A stretch of 20,737 bases of DNA from an uncultured bacterium (GTDB lineage Bacteria; Armatimonadota; Zipacnadia; Zipacnadales; Zipacnadaceae), in the NCBI GenBank assembly GCA_937928475.1, contig CALFVE010000409.1, positions 1-20,737 of the forward strand. The letters run 5' to 3'. The notes below the pieces were generated by a model. It saw nothing but the letters and a program-made list of their open reading frames with translations. It was not told the origin of the DNA and did not search any database. Position 1 is the first letter of the stretch; each line of letters opens with the position of its first letter. Positions 7,240 to 14,195 of the stretch are shown here, piece after piece. The translations under genes were made by a program, and so were the position numbers.

Positions 7240-8667
7240 ATGCCACGCGACGCCCATCCCACCAAGATAATTTGCACCCTGGGGCCGGCCTCTGCCAGTC
7301 CGGAAACCATCGGTCGCCTGATCGCGGCCGGAATGGACCTGGCCCGCCTCAATTTCGCCCACGGCGACCATGGCAGCATAGCCAGGCTGGCCCGCGAGGT
7401 TCGCGTGTTGGCCGAGCAGGCAGGACGACACGTGGCCCTCCTCGGCGACCTCCAGGGCCCGAAGATCCGCACCGGCGCCCTGGCCAACGGCCAACCAGTC
7501 CGCCTCTGCGAGGGGGACGAGTTCACCCTCACCACGGAGCCAGTGATCGGTGACCAAGGCCGCGTCTCCACCACTTACGAGCACCTGCCCCACGATGTCC
7601 GGCCCGGTGACACCATCCTGCTCGACGACGGCCTGCTTAGCCTGCGGGTAGTCGCCACCACCGAGCGCGAAGTGCGCACCCGGGTAGTGATAGGCGGGCT
7701 CCTGGGCGAGCACAAGGGCATCAACCTCCCCGGCGTGCGCATCAGCGCTCCCTCGCTTACCGACAAAGACCGCGCCGACCTGGAGTTCGCTCTGGCAGAG
7801 GGTTTCGACTATCTCGGGCTCAGTTTTGTCCGCTCGGCTCAAGATGTCCGCGACCTCCGTGCAGCCCTGGGTGGCCGACCGGCGGGAATTATCGCCAAGA
7901 TTGAGAAGCCGGAGGCGCTGGCGGAGATCGAGGCCATTGTGGATGAGTCGGACGGGATCATGGTGGCGCGCGGGGACCTGGGCGTGGAAATGCCGCCTGA
8001 GCAAGTGCCGCTGGTTCAGAAACGGCTGCTGGAGTTGTGTGCCCACAAACGCAAGCCGGTGATCGTCGCCACCCAGATGCTGGACTCCATGCGCGAGCAC
8101 CCTCGGCCCACCCGTGCGGAGGCCTCCGATGTGGCCAACGCGATCTTCTCCGGAGCCGATGCCCTGCTTCTTTCCGGTGAGACGGCCGTCGGGCGCTATC
8201 CCGTCGAAGCGGCCGAGATGATGCAACGCATCTGCGCCGCCGCCGAACGCGAGACCATGGCCGGCGACCACCTGCGGACCGCTTACGTCGGCGACGAGTT
8301 TGTCAGTTTCGCTGACGCCATCGCCCGCTCGGCCGCCGAGATCGCCGAGGCCGTGGGGGCCGCGGCCATTGTCGCTTTTACCCAGACGGGTTCGACGGCT
8401 CGCTTGCTTTCCATGTGCCGCACCCGGGTGCCCGTCTTCGCTGCGACGCCGCTGGTTGCCACCGCCCGGCGGTGCAGCTTATACTGGGGCGTGCAACCCG
8501 TGCTGGTAGCCCACGCCCGCAGCACCGACGAAATGATCGCCAACGTTACCGTTACCATGAAAGCCATGGGCGTAGTACGCCCCGGGGACGCCATCGTGAT
8601 CACTGCCGGGAGCGTCCTCGGCGAACCGGGCGGAACAGATATGGTCAAACTGCAGACCATCAAATGA
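7240..8667 (+). CDS. pyk: Pyruvate kinase
   Basis: A 475-aa pyruvate kinase, converting phosphoenolpyruvate and ADP to pyruvate and ATP in the cytoplasm. Motifs in order: TKIICTLGPAS (8-18), LNFAHG (37-42), DLQGPKIRTG (70-79), the active-site KIEKPEA (220-226) with catalytic Lys220 and metal ligand Glu222, ARGDLGVE (243-250) with Asp246, ATQMLDSM (277-284) and the allosteric-domain lead-in SGETAVGRYPVEA (312-324). The length is that of the basic enzyme without the extra C-terminal PEP-utiliser domain. ATG at 7240 has AAAGG nine bases upstream; the frame is open further left but that part is antisense to the neighbouring gene. Lys75 replaces the Glu of potassium-dependent enzymes, with Leu71 and Ala40 also altered, so activity is probably potassium independent. 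The aldolase gene starts 16 bases after the stop. Confidence 0.96.
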   Translation: MPRDAHPTKIICTLGPASASPETIGRLIAAGMDLARLNFAHGDHGSIARLAREVRVLAEQAGRHVALLGDLQGPKIRTGALANGQPVRLCEGDEFTLTTEPVIGDQGRVSTTYEHLPHDVRPGDTILLDDGLLSLRVVATTEREVRTRVVIGGLLGEHKGINLPGVRISAPSLTDKDRADLEFALAEGFDYLGLSFVRSAQDVRDLRAALGGRPAGIIAKIEKPEALAEIEAIVDESDGIMVARGDLGVEMPPEQVPLVQKRLLELCAHKRKPVIVATQMLDSMREHPRPTRAEASDVANAIFSGADALLLSGETAVGRYPVEAAEMMQRICAAAERETMAGDHLRTAYVGDEFVSFADAIARSAAEIAEAVGAAAIVAFTQTGSTARLLSMCRTRVPVFAATPLVATARRCSLYWGVQPVLVAHARSTDEMIANVTVTMKAMGVVRPGDAIVITAGSVLGEPGGTDMVKLQTIK

Positions 8668-8683
8668 CGAGCCGGAGAGGTTG

Positions 8684-9334
8684 ATGGAGATGTTGGACCG
8701 CAAGACAGCGTTGGAACGGATCAGGAATACCGGCGTGGTGGCGGTGTTGCGCCGCACCGAACTGGCGCAAATCGGTCCCACTATTGAGGCTCTGCTAGCG
8801 GGAGGAGTGGACTGCATCGAACTGCCCATCGCCACCCACGCGGGTATCCTCGCCCTGCCCCAGGTGCACGAGCAGTACGGCGATCAAATCTGCCTGGGTG
8901 CGGGCAGCGTTTTCAACGCCGACCTGGCCACCCTGGCCGCGGGTCTGGACGTGGACTTCATTTCGGCCCCCAGTTCGGACATGGCCATCGTCGAGGTATG
9001 CAAAGCGCGCAATGTGGTCTCTTTCCCGGGCGCCATGACCCCCACCGAGATCATCCGCGCCTGGCACGTGGGGGCGGACCTGATCAAGGTCTTCCCTGCC
9101 GACTTGCTGGGGCCCGCCTACTTCCGCAACATGCTCGCCCAGTTGCCGGGGCTTCCCCTGGTCGCCGCCGGTGGAGTGGACCGGAATAACTTGGAGGACT
9201 TCCTGCGCTGCGGCGCCCAGGCAGCAGCGGTGGGGCGCGGCCTGCTGCCGGAGGCGGCCGTGGCTGCCGGCGACTACGCTACTATCACTGAGCACGCCCG
9301 TACCTTGCGCGAGATTGTCAACCGCAGCCGCTAG
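8684..9334 (+). CDS. KDPG/KDPGal-type 2-keto-3-deoxy-phosphosugar aldolase
   Basis: A 216-aa class I aldolase of the Eda/DgoA family, expected to cleave a 2-keto-3-deoxy-6-phospho-sugar acid into pyruvate and glyceraldehyde 3-phosphate. The TIM-barrel landmarks are GVVAVLR (17-23), catalytic Glu46 in CIELPI, LGAGSV (71-76) and Schiff-base Lys135 in LIKVFPAD. Two substrate contacts of E. coli Eda differ: the Arg after the Glu motif is Ala50, and the PTGG phosphate loop is AAGG. The pattern is nearer the DgoA branch, so the substrate may not be KDPG. GGAGAGG at 8674-8680 serves either ATG 8684 or ATG 8690; TTG 8681 is too close. The gene follows pyk by 16 bases and is probably co-transcribed. 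Both products feed pyruvate, fitting a lower Entner-Doudoroff or sugar-acid route. Confidence 0.88.
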   Translation: MEMLDRKTALERIRNTGVVAVLRRTELAQIGPTIEALLAGGVDCIELPIATHAGILALPQVHEQYGDQICLGAGSVFNADLATLAAGLDVDFISAPSSDMAIVEVCKARNVVSFPGAMTPTEIIRAWHVGADLIKVFPADLLGPAYFRNMLAQLPGLPLVAAGGVDRNNLEDFLRCGAQAAAVGRGLLPEAAVAAGDYATITEHARTLREIVNRSR

Positions 9335-9342
9335 CCTCCCGC

Positions 9343-9359
9343 CTGTCTCGCCGGGACAG
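9343..9359 (+). terminator. Weak hairpin after the aldolase gene
   Basis: CTGTCTC pairs with GGGACAG (seven pairs including one G-U) around a 3-nt loop, eight bases after the aldolase stop. No T-run follows, so it may be a weak or Rho-assisted terminator. A second small repeat, GGGCA/TGCCC, lies at 9370-9388. Confidence 0.3.
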
Positions 9360-9425
9360 ACTGTGCCCAGGGCAGCGAGATAATGCCCGCGCTGTCGGCA
9401 ACCGTCTGCCGCCCATTCCCTCGCC

Positions 9426-9992
9426 ATGCATACACTCTTCTCAACTCAGTCCCTTCCCTACCTGGGCAGCAACCTCCGCTCCGGGTGGATCGCCGAGACC
9501 TTCGGCCTGGCGGGAGAGGCCCTCGTGGCCTGGCTCGGGCCGTGCCACGTGCAGGCGGCCGACCTAGTGGACCTCGAGGACGCCGCCGCCGGCGCCGAGA
9601 TCCACGCGGCCCTCATGCTGCACTTTCTCGCCGAGCATCCGGGCGACGACCTAGTCACCACGGTCTGCCGGCAGCGTTTGCTCGTGGCCGAGGCTCTGGA
9701 GATTCTGCGGCGGCATACAGCTATCTCCGACCTCGGAGACCTGCGCCGCGAGGGGGACGACCTCTACGTGGGGGAGCGCAAACTCTCAGTGTCCGTCGCC
9801 ACCCGCTCACGCGTGTCGGGGCTGATTCACTTCGGCGTCAACGTGGACCCCGCCGGCGCGCCGGTACCGGCCGTGGGCCTGGCGGAGTTAGGCGTGGATC
9901 CCCGCGCGCTTGCCGAGCAGCTGCTGGCGGCCTACGCCGCCGAGATGAGCGACATTGCGGCCGCCTGCGGTAAGGTCAGAGAGGTGGAGTAG
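9426..9992 (+). CDS. DUF366 family protein, possibly LplA/BPL-like fold
   Basis: A 188-aa protein that I recognise as DUF366: YLGSNLRSGWI (12-22), WLGPC (36-40), VDLEDA (48-53), the MLHFLAEH segment (64-71) and the C-terminal DDLYVGERKLSVSVAT (111-126) followed by GLIHFGVNVD (132-141). The last two blocks resemble the biotin/lipoate protein ligase pattern, in which a lysine after a beta turn is followed by a segment of small residues and a His-containing strand. This suggests a ligase-like fold but not a known activity. The stop (9990-9992) directly abuts the queE start codon with no gap, so the genes are translationally linked. A role tied to 7-deazaguanine metabolism is an inference from that link. 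ATG at 9426 has no clear Shine-Dalgarno. A GATAAT at 9379-9384 could be a -10 box but has a poor -35. Confidence 0.8.
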   Translation: MHTLFSTQSLPYLGSNLRSGWIAETFGLAGEALVAWLGPCHVQAADLVDLEDAAAGAEIHAALMLHFLAEHPGDDLVTTVCRQRLLVAEALEILRRHTAISDLGDLRREGDDLYVGERKLSVSVATRSRVSGLIHFGVNVDPAGAPVPAVGLAELGVDPRALAEQLLAAYAAEMSDIAAACGKVREVE

Positions 9993-10754
9993 GTGAGCGA
10001 ACCCACGGCGCCTCTCTACGAAGTCTTCTTCTCGGTACAAGGCGAAGGCCTCTGGGTGGGAATGCCGCAGGTGTTCGTGCGGGTACGGGGGTGCGACTTG
10101 CGCTGCCTGTACTGCGACACGCCCGCCGCCCGCGAGGAGCGCGGGGAATGGGCTCTTGACCTTCCCGGCCTGCCGCCCCGTCTCGCTCAACCCAACCCGG
10201 TACCCGCGGACTGCTTACTCGTGCTGCTCGACGAGTGGCTGCGCCTGCCGGAGCGCCCGGCGGCGCACTCGCTCGCGCTGACCGGTGGGGAGCCGCTCCT
10301 GTACCCGGATTTCGTGGCCGCCCTGGGCCGGGGCCTGCGCTCCCGGGGCCTGCCTCTGTATCTGGAAACCGGCGGCCACCATCCTGAGGCCCTCGCACAG
10401 GTTCTCGAATGGGTGGACTTCGTCGCGCTCGACTGCAAACTGCCCTCCACCCTCCCCGAAGCGCTGGCACCCGAGGTCTTCACGCGGTCCGCGGCTCTCG
10501 CCGCCCGCCTGCCCTTCTGCGTCAAGATGGTGGTCACCGACCGGATAAGCGAGGCCGAGCTGGAGCAAGCCTTCCGCGTCCTAGCCGAAGCCGCGCCGTG
10601 CGCTCCGCTTGTGCTTCAGCCGGTTACCGGAGTCTCGCCCGCCGGTGGCCCGCCCTCCGGGAGGCACCTACTGGCCTGGCAGGCCCTGGCCGGCCGCTTC
10701 CTTTCCGAGGTCCGGGTGATCCCCCAGTGTCACCGGCTCTTGGGCGTACGCTGA
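9993..10754 (+). CDS. queE: 7-carboxy-7-deazaguanine synthase QueE
   Basis: A 253-aa radical SAM enzyme that converts 6-carboxy-tetrahydropterin to 7-carboxy-7-deazaguanine, the ring-contracting step of preQ0/queuosine synthesis. The family opening SVQGEGLWVGMPQVFVRVRG (14-33) precedes the [4Fe-4S] motif CDLRCLYC with Cys34, Cys38 and Cys41 and then CDT, the QueE signature. The SAM-binding LTGGEPLL lies at about 95-102, and ETGG and VALDCK segments follow in the partial barrel. Length agrees with the longer QueE proteins (210-250 aa). The start is GTG at 9993, directly after the DUF366 stop, with GAGG at 9981-9984 inside the upstream gene at a spacing of eight. The HgdB-type gene begins 14 bases downstream. 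No QueD, QueC or GTP cyclohydrolase gene lies in the window. Confidence 0.9.
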   Translation: MSEPTAPLYEVFFSVQGEGLWVGMPQVFVRVRGCDLRCLYCDTPAAREERGEWALDLPGLPPRLAQPNPVPADCLLVLLDEWLRLPERPAAHSLALTGGEPLLYPDFVAALGRGLRSRGLPLYLETGGHHPEALAQVLEWVDFVALDCKLPSTLPEALAPEVFTRSAALAARLPFCVKMVVTDRISEAELEQAFRVLAEAAPCAPLVLQPVTGVSPAGGPPSGRHLLAWQALAGRFLSEVRVIPQCHRLLGVR

Positions 10755-10756
10755 GG

Positions 10757-10763
10757 AAGGAGG
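10757..10763 (+). promoter_or_regulatory. Strong ribosome binding site fixing a TTG start
   Basis: AAGGAGG, almost the full anti-Shine-Dalgarno complement, lies five bases before TTG at 10769 and directly behind the queE stop. It decides the start of the HgdB-type gene, whose frame is open far upstream inside queE, and suggests that this protein is made in larger amounts than QueE. Confidence 0.75.
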
Positions 10764-10768
10764 TTCGC

Positions 10769-11755
10769 TTGTCCCCCGTCGGTATCACCACAACCATCCC
10801 TGTTGAGATTCTCTTGGCCGCCGGCGAGACTCCGGTAGACCTCAACAACCTCTTTATCAACCATCCTGACCCCTACCGCCTCATTCGCCGCGCGGAGCGG
10901 GACGGCTATCCCCGCAATTGCTGCGGCTGGATTAAGGGCCTCTATGCCGTTGCGCTGGAGCAGGGCATCCGCCGCATAGTGGCCGTCACTCAGGGGGATT
11001 GCAGCCAGACCCATGCGATGATGGAGACCCTGCAGGCCGCCGGGGTGGAGATTATTCCCTTCGCTTACCCTTACGACCGCGACCGGGAACTGCTCACCCG
11101 CCAGATCGAGCGGCTCATGGCCTACTTCGGCGTCACCTGGGACCAGGCCCACGCCGCCCGCGAGCGGCTGCGGCCGCTGCGGGAGCAGGTTGCCGAGATT
11201 GATCGACTCACCTGGCAGGAAGGGAAAGTCAGCGGCGCGGAGAACCACTACTTTCAAGTGGCGTGCAGCGACTTCGAGGGCGACCCCGAGGGCTTCGGGA
11301 GGAAGGTGGCCCGCTTTCTGGCCGAGGCCCGAGCACGAACGCCGCGTTCAGGTGGGCCTCGGCTTGGTTTCCTGGGCGTGCCGCCAATTATCCAGGGCCT
11401 CCATGACTTTCTGGAGCAGCGCGGCGGGCAGGTTGTCTTCAACGAAATCCCGCGGCAGTTCACCATGGCCGCCTCCCTGCAGGACGACCTGGTCACGCAG
11501 TACCAACGGTACACCTACCCGTACGATGTCTTCGCGCGGATTGCCGATATTAACGAGCAGTGCCGCTTGCGCAGAATCGAGGGCCTGATTCACTACACCC
11601 AGGCCTTCTGTTTCCGGCAAATTGAGGACCTGCTCATCAAGCGCGCGGTGTCCGTGCCCGTGCTGACCATCGAGGGCCAGGACCCTTCCGAGGTGGACGC
11701 GCGCACTGCGCTGCGGCTAGAGGCCTTCCTGGAGATGCTGACCTCTCGCCGCTAG
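10769..11755 (+). CDS. 2-hydroxyacyl-CoA dehydratase family (HgdB-type) protein
   Basis: A 328-aa protein of the HgdB/BcrC iron-sulfur family (2-hydroxyglutaryl-CoA dehydratase or benzoyl-CoA reductase D-component). The family opening is seen in IPVEILLAAGETPVDL (10-25). Candidate cluster cysteines are Cys51-Cys52 in RNCCGWIKG, Cys78 in GDCS and Cys271-region residues near the C-terminal YTQAFCFRQ and IEGQDPSEVD segments. Known relatives reduce difficult bonds using low-potential electrons from an ATP-dependent activator, and usually come as two subunits with that activator. Here neither the second subunit nor the activator is next to it. It is 14 bases behind queE with a strong AAGGAGG and TTG start, so it is likely part of that operon. 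A reductive role on a 7-deazaguanine or another small molecule is possible but speculative. Confidence 0.82.
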   Translation: MSPVGITTTIPVEILLAAGETPVDLNNLFINHPDPYRLIRRAERDGYPRNCCGWIKGLYAVALEQGIRRIVAVTQGDCSQTHAMMETLQAAGVEIIPFAYPYDRDRELLTRQIERLMAYFGVTWDQAHAARERLRPLREQVAEIDRLTWQEGKVSGAENHYFQVACSDFEGDPEGFGRKVARFLAEARARTPRSGGPRLGFLGVPPIIQGLHDFLEQRGGQVVFNEIPRQFTMAASLQDDLVTQYQRYTYPYDVFARIADINEQCRLRRIEGLIHYTQAFCFRQIEDLLIKRAVSVPVLTIEGQDPSEVDARTALRLEAFLEMLTSRR

Positions 11756-11984
11756 GGAGCAGAGCCGGCGTTTTCTGTAGGGCGCGGGTTCCATGCTGCG
11801 CCGGGGGTAGTGCTGCCGGCCCTCCTCGTCTGCCGGGAGAGGGAGCGGGCGTAAGGCAGCGGACTATGCTGGAACAATGATTGATGAGTGGCGCGCGACC
11901 GACGGGGTTTGAACCTTTTCACCTTTCCCGACTGGACAGTCATCTAGCAGAGTTCATCAATCCGCAAGCATGAGGTGAGCGACG

Positions 11985-12773
11985 ATGCGACGATGCGAGA
12001 GTGTGAAGATCCTGCTGCTGGCCCTGGCGCTGAGCGCGGCGGGTGCGGCGCTGGCTCACGCTGCCGAACTGGAAGGCACTGTGACTCTGCGCGGGGGCAA
12101 GACCCTCACCGGCGAGATCAAGGTGGCGCAGGTCGGCGTCCTGCAAGGCTGCGGCATCGGTACCTTGCTCCCCGACATGGGCTTCTTCCGGCTGAAAGTC
12201 GGTGACAAGGCGGTGGAGGTGAAAGCCGCTGACCTAGCGCAAGCCGAGATCGAATGGGGCCTGGTCGCCGAAAACGATCCGCAGTCGTGGGAGATCAAGC
12301 AGATCACTATTATCAGGCGGGACGGAATGACTATCACGGGCAAGCCGACCTGGAGCGTGCAGGCCACCTCGGTGGTGGTCGGCACCGAGCCGGCGCTATA
12401 CGCCTTTCCCAAGGCCGGCTTGGACTTCGCCCCCGAGAATCTCCTGGCCAAAATTGAGATTGCGGGCGCCATGCCAGCAGTGGTCACCCCACCGGAGACG
12501 CCTGCGGCGGTGATCACACCGCCGACGCCGCCAGAGACCCCCGCCGCGCCGCCGGAGACTCCGGCTGCGCCTGCCGAGACTCCTGCCACACCGCCGACGC
12601 CGCCGGAGACTCCCGGCGGGACGCCGCCGGCCCCCGCACCACCGACGGTGGTCACCGCCGAGGTCAAGCCGACAATCGGCCAGGGTGCGATGGAGGTGGT
12701 GGTGACCTGCCCTCACTGCGGCGAGAAAATGGTCATTCGCGTCGTCGTCAACGTTACCCCACTGGGGGAATAG
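11985..12773 (+). CDS. Exported protein with Pro-rich linker and C-terminal CxxC motif
   Basis: A 262-aa exported protein of unknown function. A signal peptide (hydrophobic 9-24, cleavage after AHA or AHAA near 26-27) leads to a beta-rich domain (about 28-163) starting LEGTVTLRGGKTLTGEIKV, which looks like a small-barrel repeat seen again at RDGMTITGKPTWSV (112-125). Residues 169-220 are a flexible linker of PPETPAA-type repeats. The C-terminal segment VVVTCPHCGEKMVIRVVVNV (238-257) has one CPHC knuckle (Cys242, Cys245); a second cysteine pair is absent, so zinc binding would need dimerisation or other ligands, or the pair could be redox active. ATG at 11985 has GAGGTGA upstream at a spacing of nine from GAGG. 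It stands alone between the queE cluster and tyrS. I know no function for this architecture. Confidence 0.82.
   Translation: MRRCESVKILLLALALSAAGAALAHAAELEGTVTLRGGKTLTGEIKVAQVGVLQGCGIGTLLPDMGFFRLKVGDKAVEVKAADLAQAEIEWGLVAENDPQSWEIKQITIIRRDGMTITGKPTWSVQATSVVVGTEPALYAFPKAGLDFAPENLLAKIEIAGAMPAVVTPPETPAAVITPPTPPETPAAPPETPAAPAETPATPPTPPETPGGTPPAPAPPTVVTAEVKPTIGQGAMEVVVTCPHCGEKMVIRVVVNVTPLGE
12489..12614 (+). repeat. PPETPAA-type coding repeat
   Basis: In-frame imperfect tandem repeats encoding PPETPAA, TPPTPPETPAA, APPETPAA, PAETPA and TPPTPPETP form the linker of the exported CxxC protein. Third-codon positions vary between units, so the peptide pattern is conserved more than the DNA. Confidence 0.75.
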
Positions 12774-12807
12774 CCTGCCCGAGCCGCCCAGCGCCGCGCC
12801 GCTAGGC

Positions 12808-12828
12808 CTGGCCGGGCCCAGCGGCCAG
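12808..12828 (+). terminator. GC-rich hairpin upstream of tyrS
   Basis: CTGGCCG and CGGCCAG make a perfect 7-bp stem around a 7-nt loop, 35 bases after the stop of the exported CxxC protein and 95 bases before tyrS. The following bases are T-poor, so its strength as an intrinsic terminator is uncertain. No T-box features were seen in front of tyrS. Confidence 0.4.
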
Positions 12829-12922
12829 TCGCTCTGCCTCTGGCTAACGGCGCGAGAACCGCACCGGCAAGACTTTCCTCTTGCGCCTCGCGCCCGGCAA
12901 CTCGCGACCGGCGACTAATATC

Positions 12923-14137
12923 ATGACACCTGAACAGCAACTCGAGCACCTCAGCCAGGGCGCGGTGGACGTGGTCAACCCCGAGGAACTGCTGGCCAAA
13001 CTGCGCACGGGTCGGCCACTACGCATCAAGTACGGAGCCGACCCCAGTGCGCCCGATCTGCACCTAGGGCATAGCGTCCCCCTGCGCCGCTTGCGGCGAT
13101 TCCAGGACCTGGGGCACACCATTGTCTTCATCATCGGCGACTTCACCGGTCGCATCGGCGACCCCTCGGGGCGCTCCAAAACCCGCCCCCTGTTAACCGA
13201 AGAGCAGATCCGCGCCAACGCTCAGACCTACGCCGAGCAGGTGGGGCACCTCCTGGACGTAAGCCGCTGCGAAATCCATTACAACAGTGAATGGTTCGGG
13301 CAGATGTCCGCCGCCGACCTGCTAGTGCTGGCCTCTCACTACACCATCGCCCGGATGCTCGAACGTGACGATTTCCACCTGCGCATGTTGCGGGGCGTAC
13401 CGATTTCCATGCTGGAGACCCTGTACCCCCTGGTACAGGCCTATGACTCGGTGGCCGTCCGCGCCGACGTGGAGATCGGCGGCACCGACCAACTCTTCAA
13501 CTTCCTGGTGGGCCGCGATATCATGCGGGCCTACGGCCAAGAGCCGCAGGTAGTGATGACCTGGCCGCTGCTGGTGGGGCTGGACGGCGAGGAGAAAATG
13601 AGCAAGTCGTTGGGGAACTACGTGGGCATCACCGAACCGCCCGGCGAGATGTTCGGCAAACTCATGTCCATCCCCGATAGTCTGATGCCCGAGTATTACC
13701 GCTTGCTGCTCGACTACACCGAGGAGGAAGTCGCCCATCTCCGGGCGCGGCTCGCGAGCGGCGACCTTCACCCCCGCGAGGCCAAGGCTCGGCTTGCCCA
13801 GACCGTGACCGCTGAGTATCACGGCGCACAGGCCGCCGCGCAAGCGCGCGCCGAATTCGACCGGGTCTTCTCCGCCAGGGAGCTGCCCAGCGAAATGCCG
13901 GAGGTTGTCCTGACCCCCCAGGACCTCTGTAACGACGGCATCTGGATCGTGGCTCTGATCACCCGCGCCGGCTTCGCTCCCAGCAACTCGGAGGCCCGCC
14001 GTCTGGTGCGCCAGGGCGCGGTGAGCCTGGGGGGCACCACTGTCGGAGATGAGAACGCCCGAGTTAGGCCTGAGGAGGGCGTCGTCTTGCAGGTGGGTAA
14101 GCGCCGCTTCGCGCGAATCCGACTTGCCGGAGGATAG
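12923..14137 (+). CDS. tyrS: Tyrosyl-tRNA synthetase
   Basis: A 404-aa class I aminoacyl-tRNA synthetase that charges tRNA-Tyr. The catalytic domain has HLGH (47-50), the GDFTGRIGDPSGRSKTRP region (72-89), the tyrosine pocket with YPLVQAYD (168-175) and GGTDQLFN (186-193), and an intact KMSKS loop (225-229). A C-terminal S4 RNA-binding domain begins near 340 and includes SNSEARRLVRQGAVSLGG. The sequence after HLGH and the canonical KMSKS put it in the TyrZ-like branch, not the E. coli TyrS branch, which has KFGKT. Length is normal. The ATG at 12923 gives the expected N-terminus although it lacks a clear Shine-Dalgarno; a TTG 14 codons upstream has no better site. It converges with the transporter gene at 14196, with a hairpin between them. 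Confidence 0.95.
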   Translation: MTPEQQLEHLSQGAVDVVNPEELLAKLRTGRPLRIKYGADPSAPDLHLGHSVPLRRLRRFQDLGHTIVFIIGDFTGRIGDPSGRSKTRPLLTEEQIRANAQTYAEQVGHLLDVSRCEIHYNSEWFGQMSAADLLVLASHYTIARMLERDDFHLRMLRGVPISMLETLYPLVQAYDSVAVRADVEIGGTDQLFNFLVGRDIMRAYGQEPQVVMTWPLLVGLDGEEKMSKSLGNYVGITEPPGEMFGKLMSIPDSLMPEYYRLLLDYTEEEVAHLRARLASGDLHPREAKARLAQTVTAEYHGAQAAAQARAEFDRVFSARELPSEMPEVVLTPQDLCNDGIWIVALITRAGFAPSNSEARRLVRQGAVSLGGTTVGDENARVRPEEGVVLQVGKRRFARIRLAGG

Positions 14138-14153
14138 GGCTGCTGTCCGCAAA

Positions 14154-14188
14154 GCCGGCACGGAGGCCGGCAAGAAGCCAGTGCCGGC
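14154..14188. terminator. Shared hairpin between convergent tyrS and cstA
   Basis: GCCGGCAC and GTGCCGGC form a perfect 8-bp stem around 19 bases that hold a third GCCGGC, so alternative stems are possible (GCCGGC at 14154, 14166 and 14183). It lies in the 58-bp gap between two convergent genes and is symmetric, as expected for a bidirectional terminator. There is no strong T-run on either side. Confidence 0.45.
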
Positions 14189-14195
14189 GCTGCCT

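Noticed and set aside
7111..8271. N-terminal extension of the DnaA-like gene to 8271 on the minus strand
   Set aside because: The extension is antisense to pyruvate kinase. ATG 7110 with GGAGGT gives the coherent protein.
11865..11870. TATGCT as a -10 box upstream of the exported CxxC protein
   Set aside because: No -35-like hexamer at 16-18 bp and a leader of over 100 nt, so support is too thin.
11904..11918. GGGGTTTGAACC resembling a tRNA T-loop
   Set aside because: The flanking T-stem does not pair and there is no anticodon arm, D arm or acceptor stem around it.
12774..12922. T-box leader before tyrS
   Set aside because: No T-box consensus, no specifier loop and no antiterminator; only one GC-rich hairpin is present.
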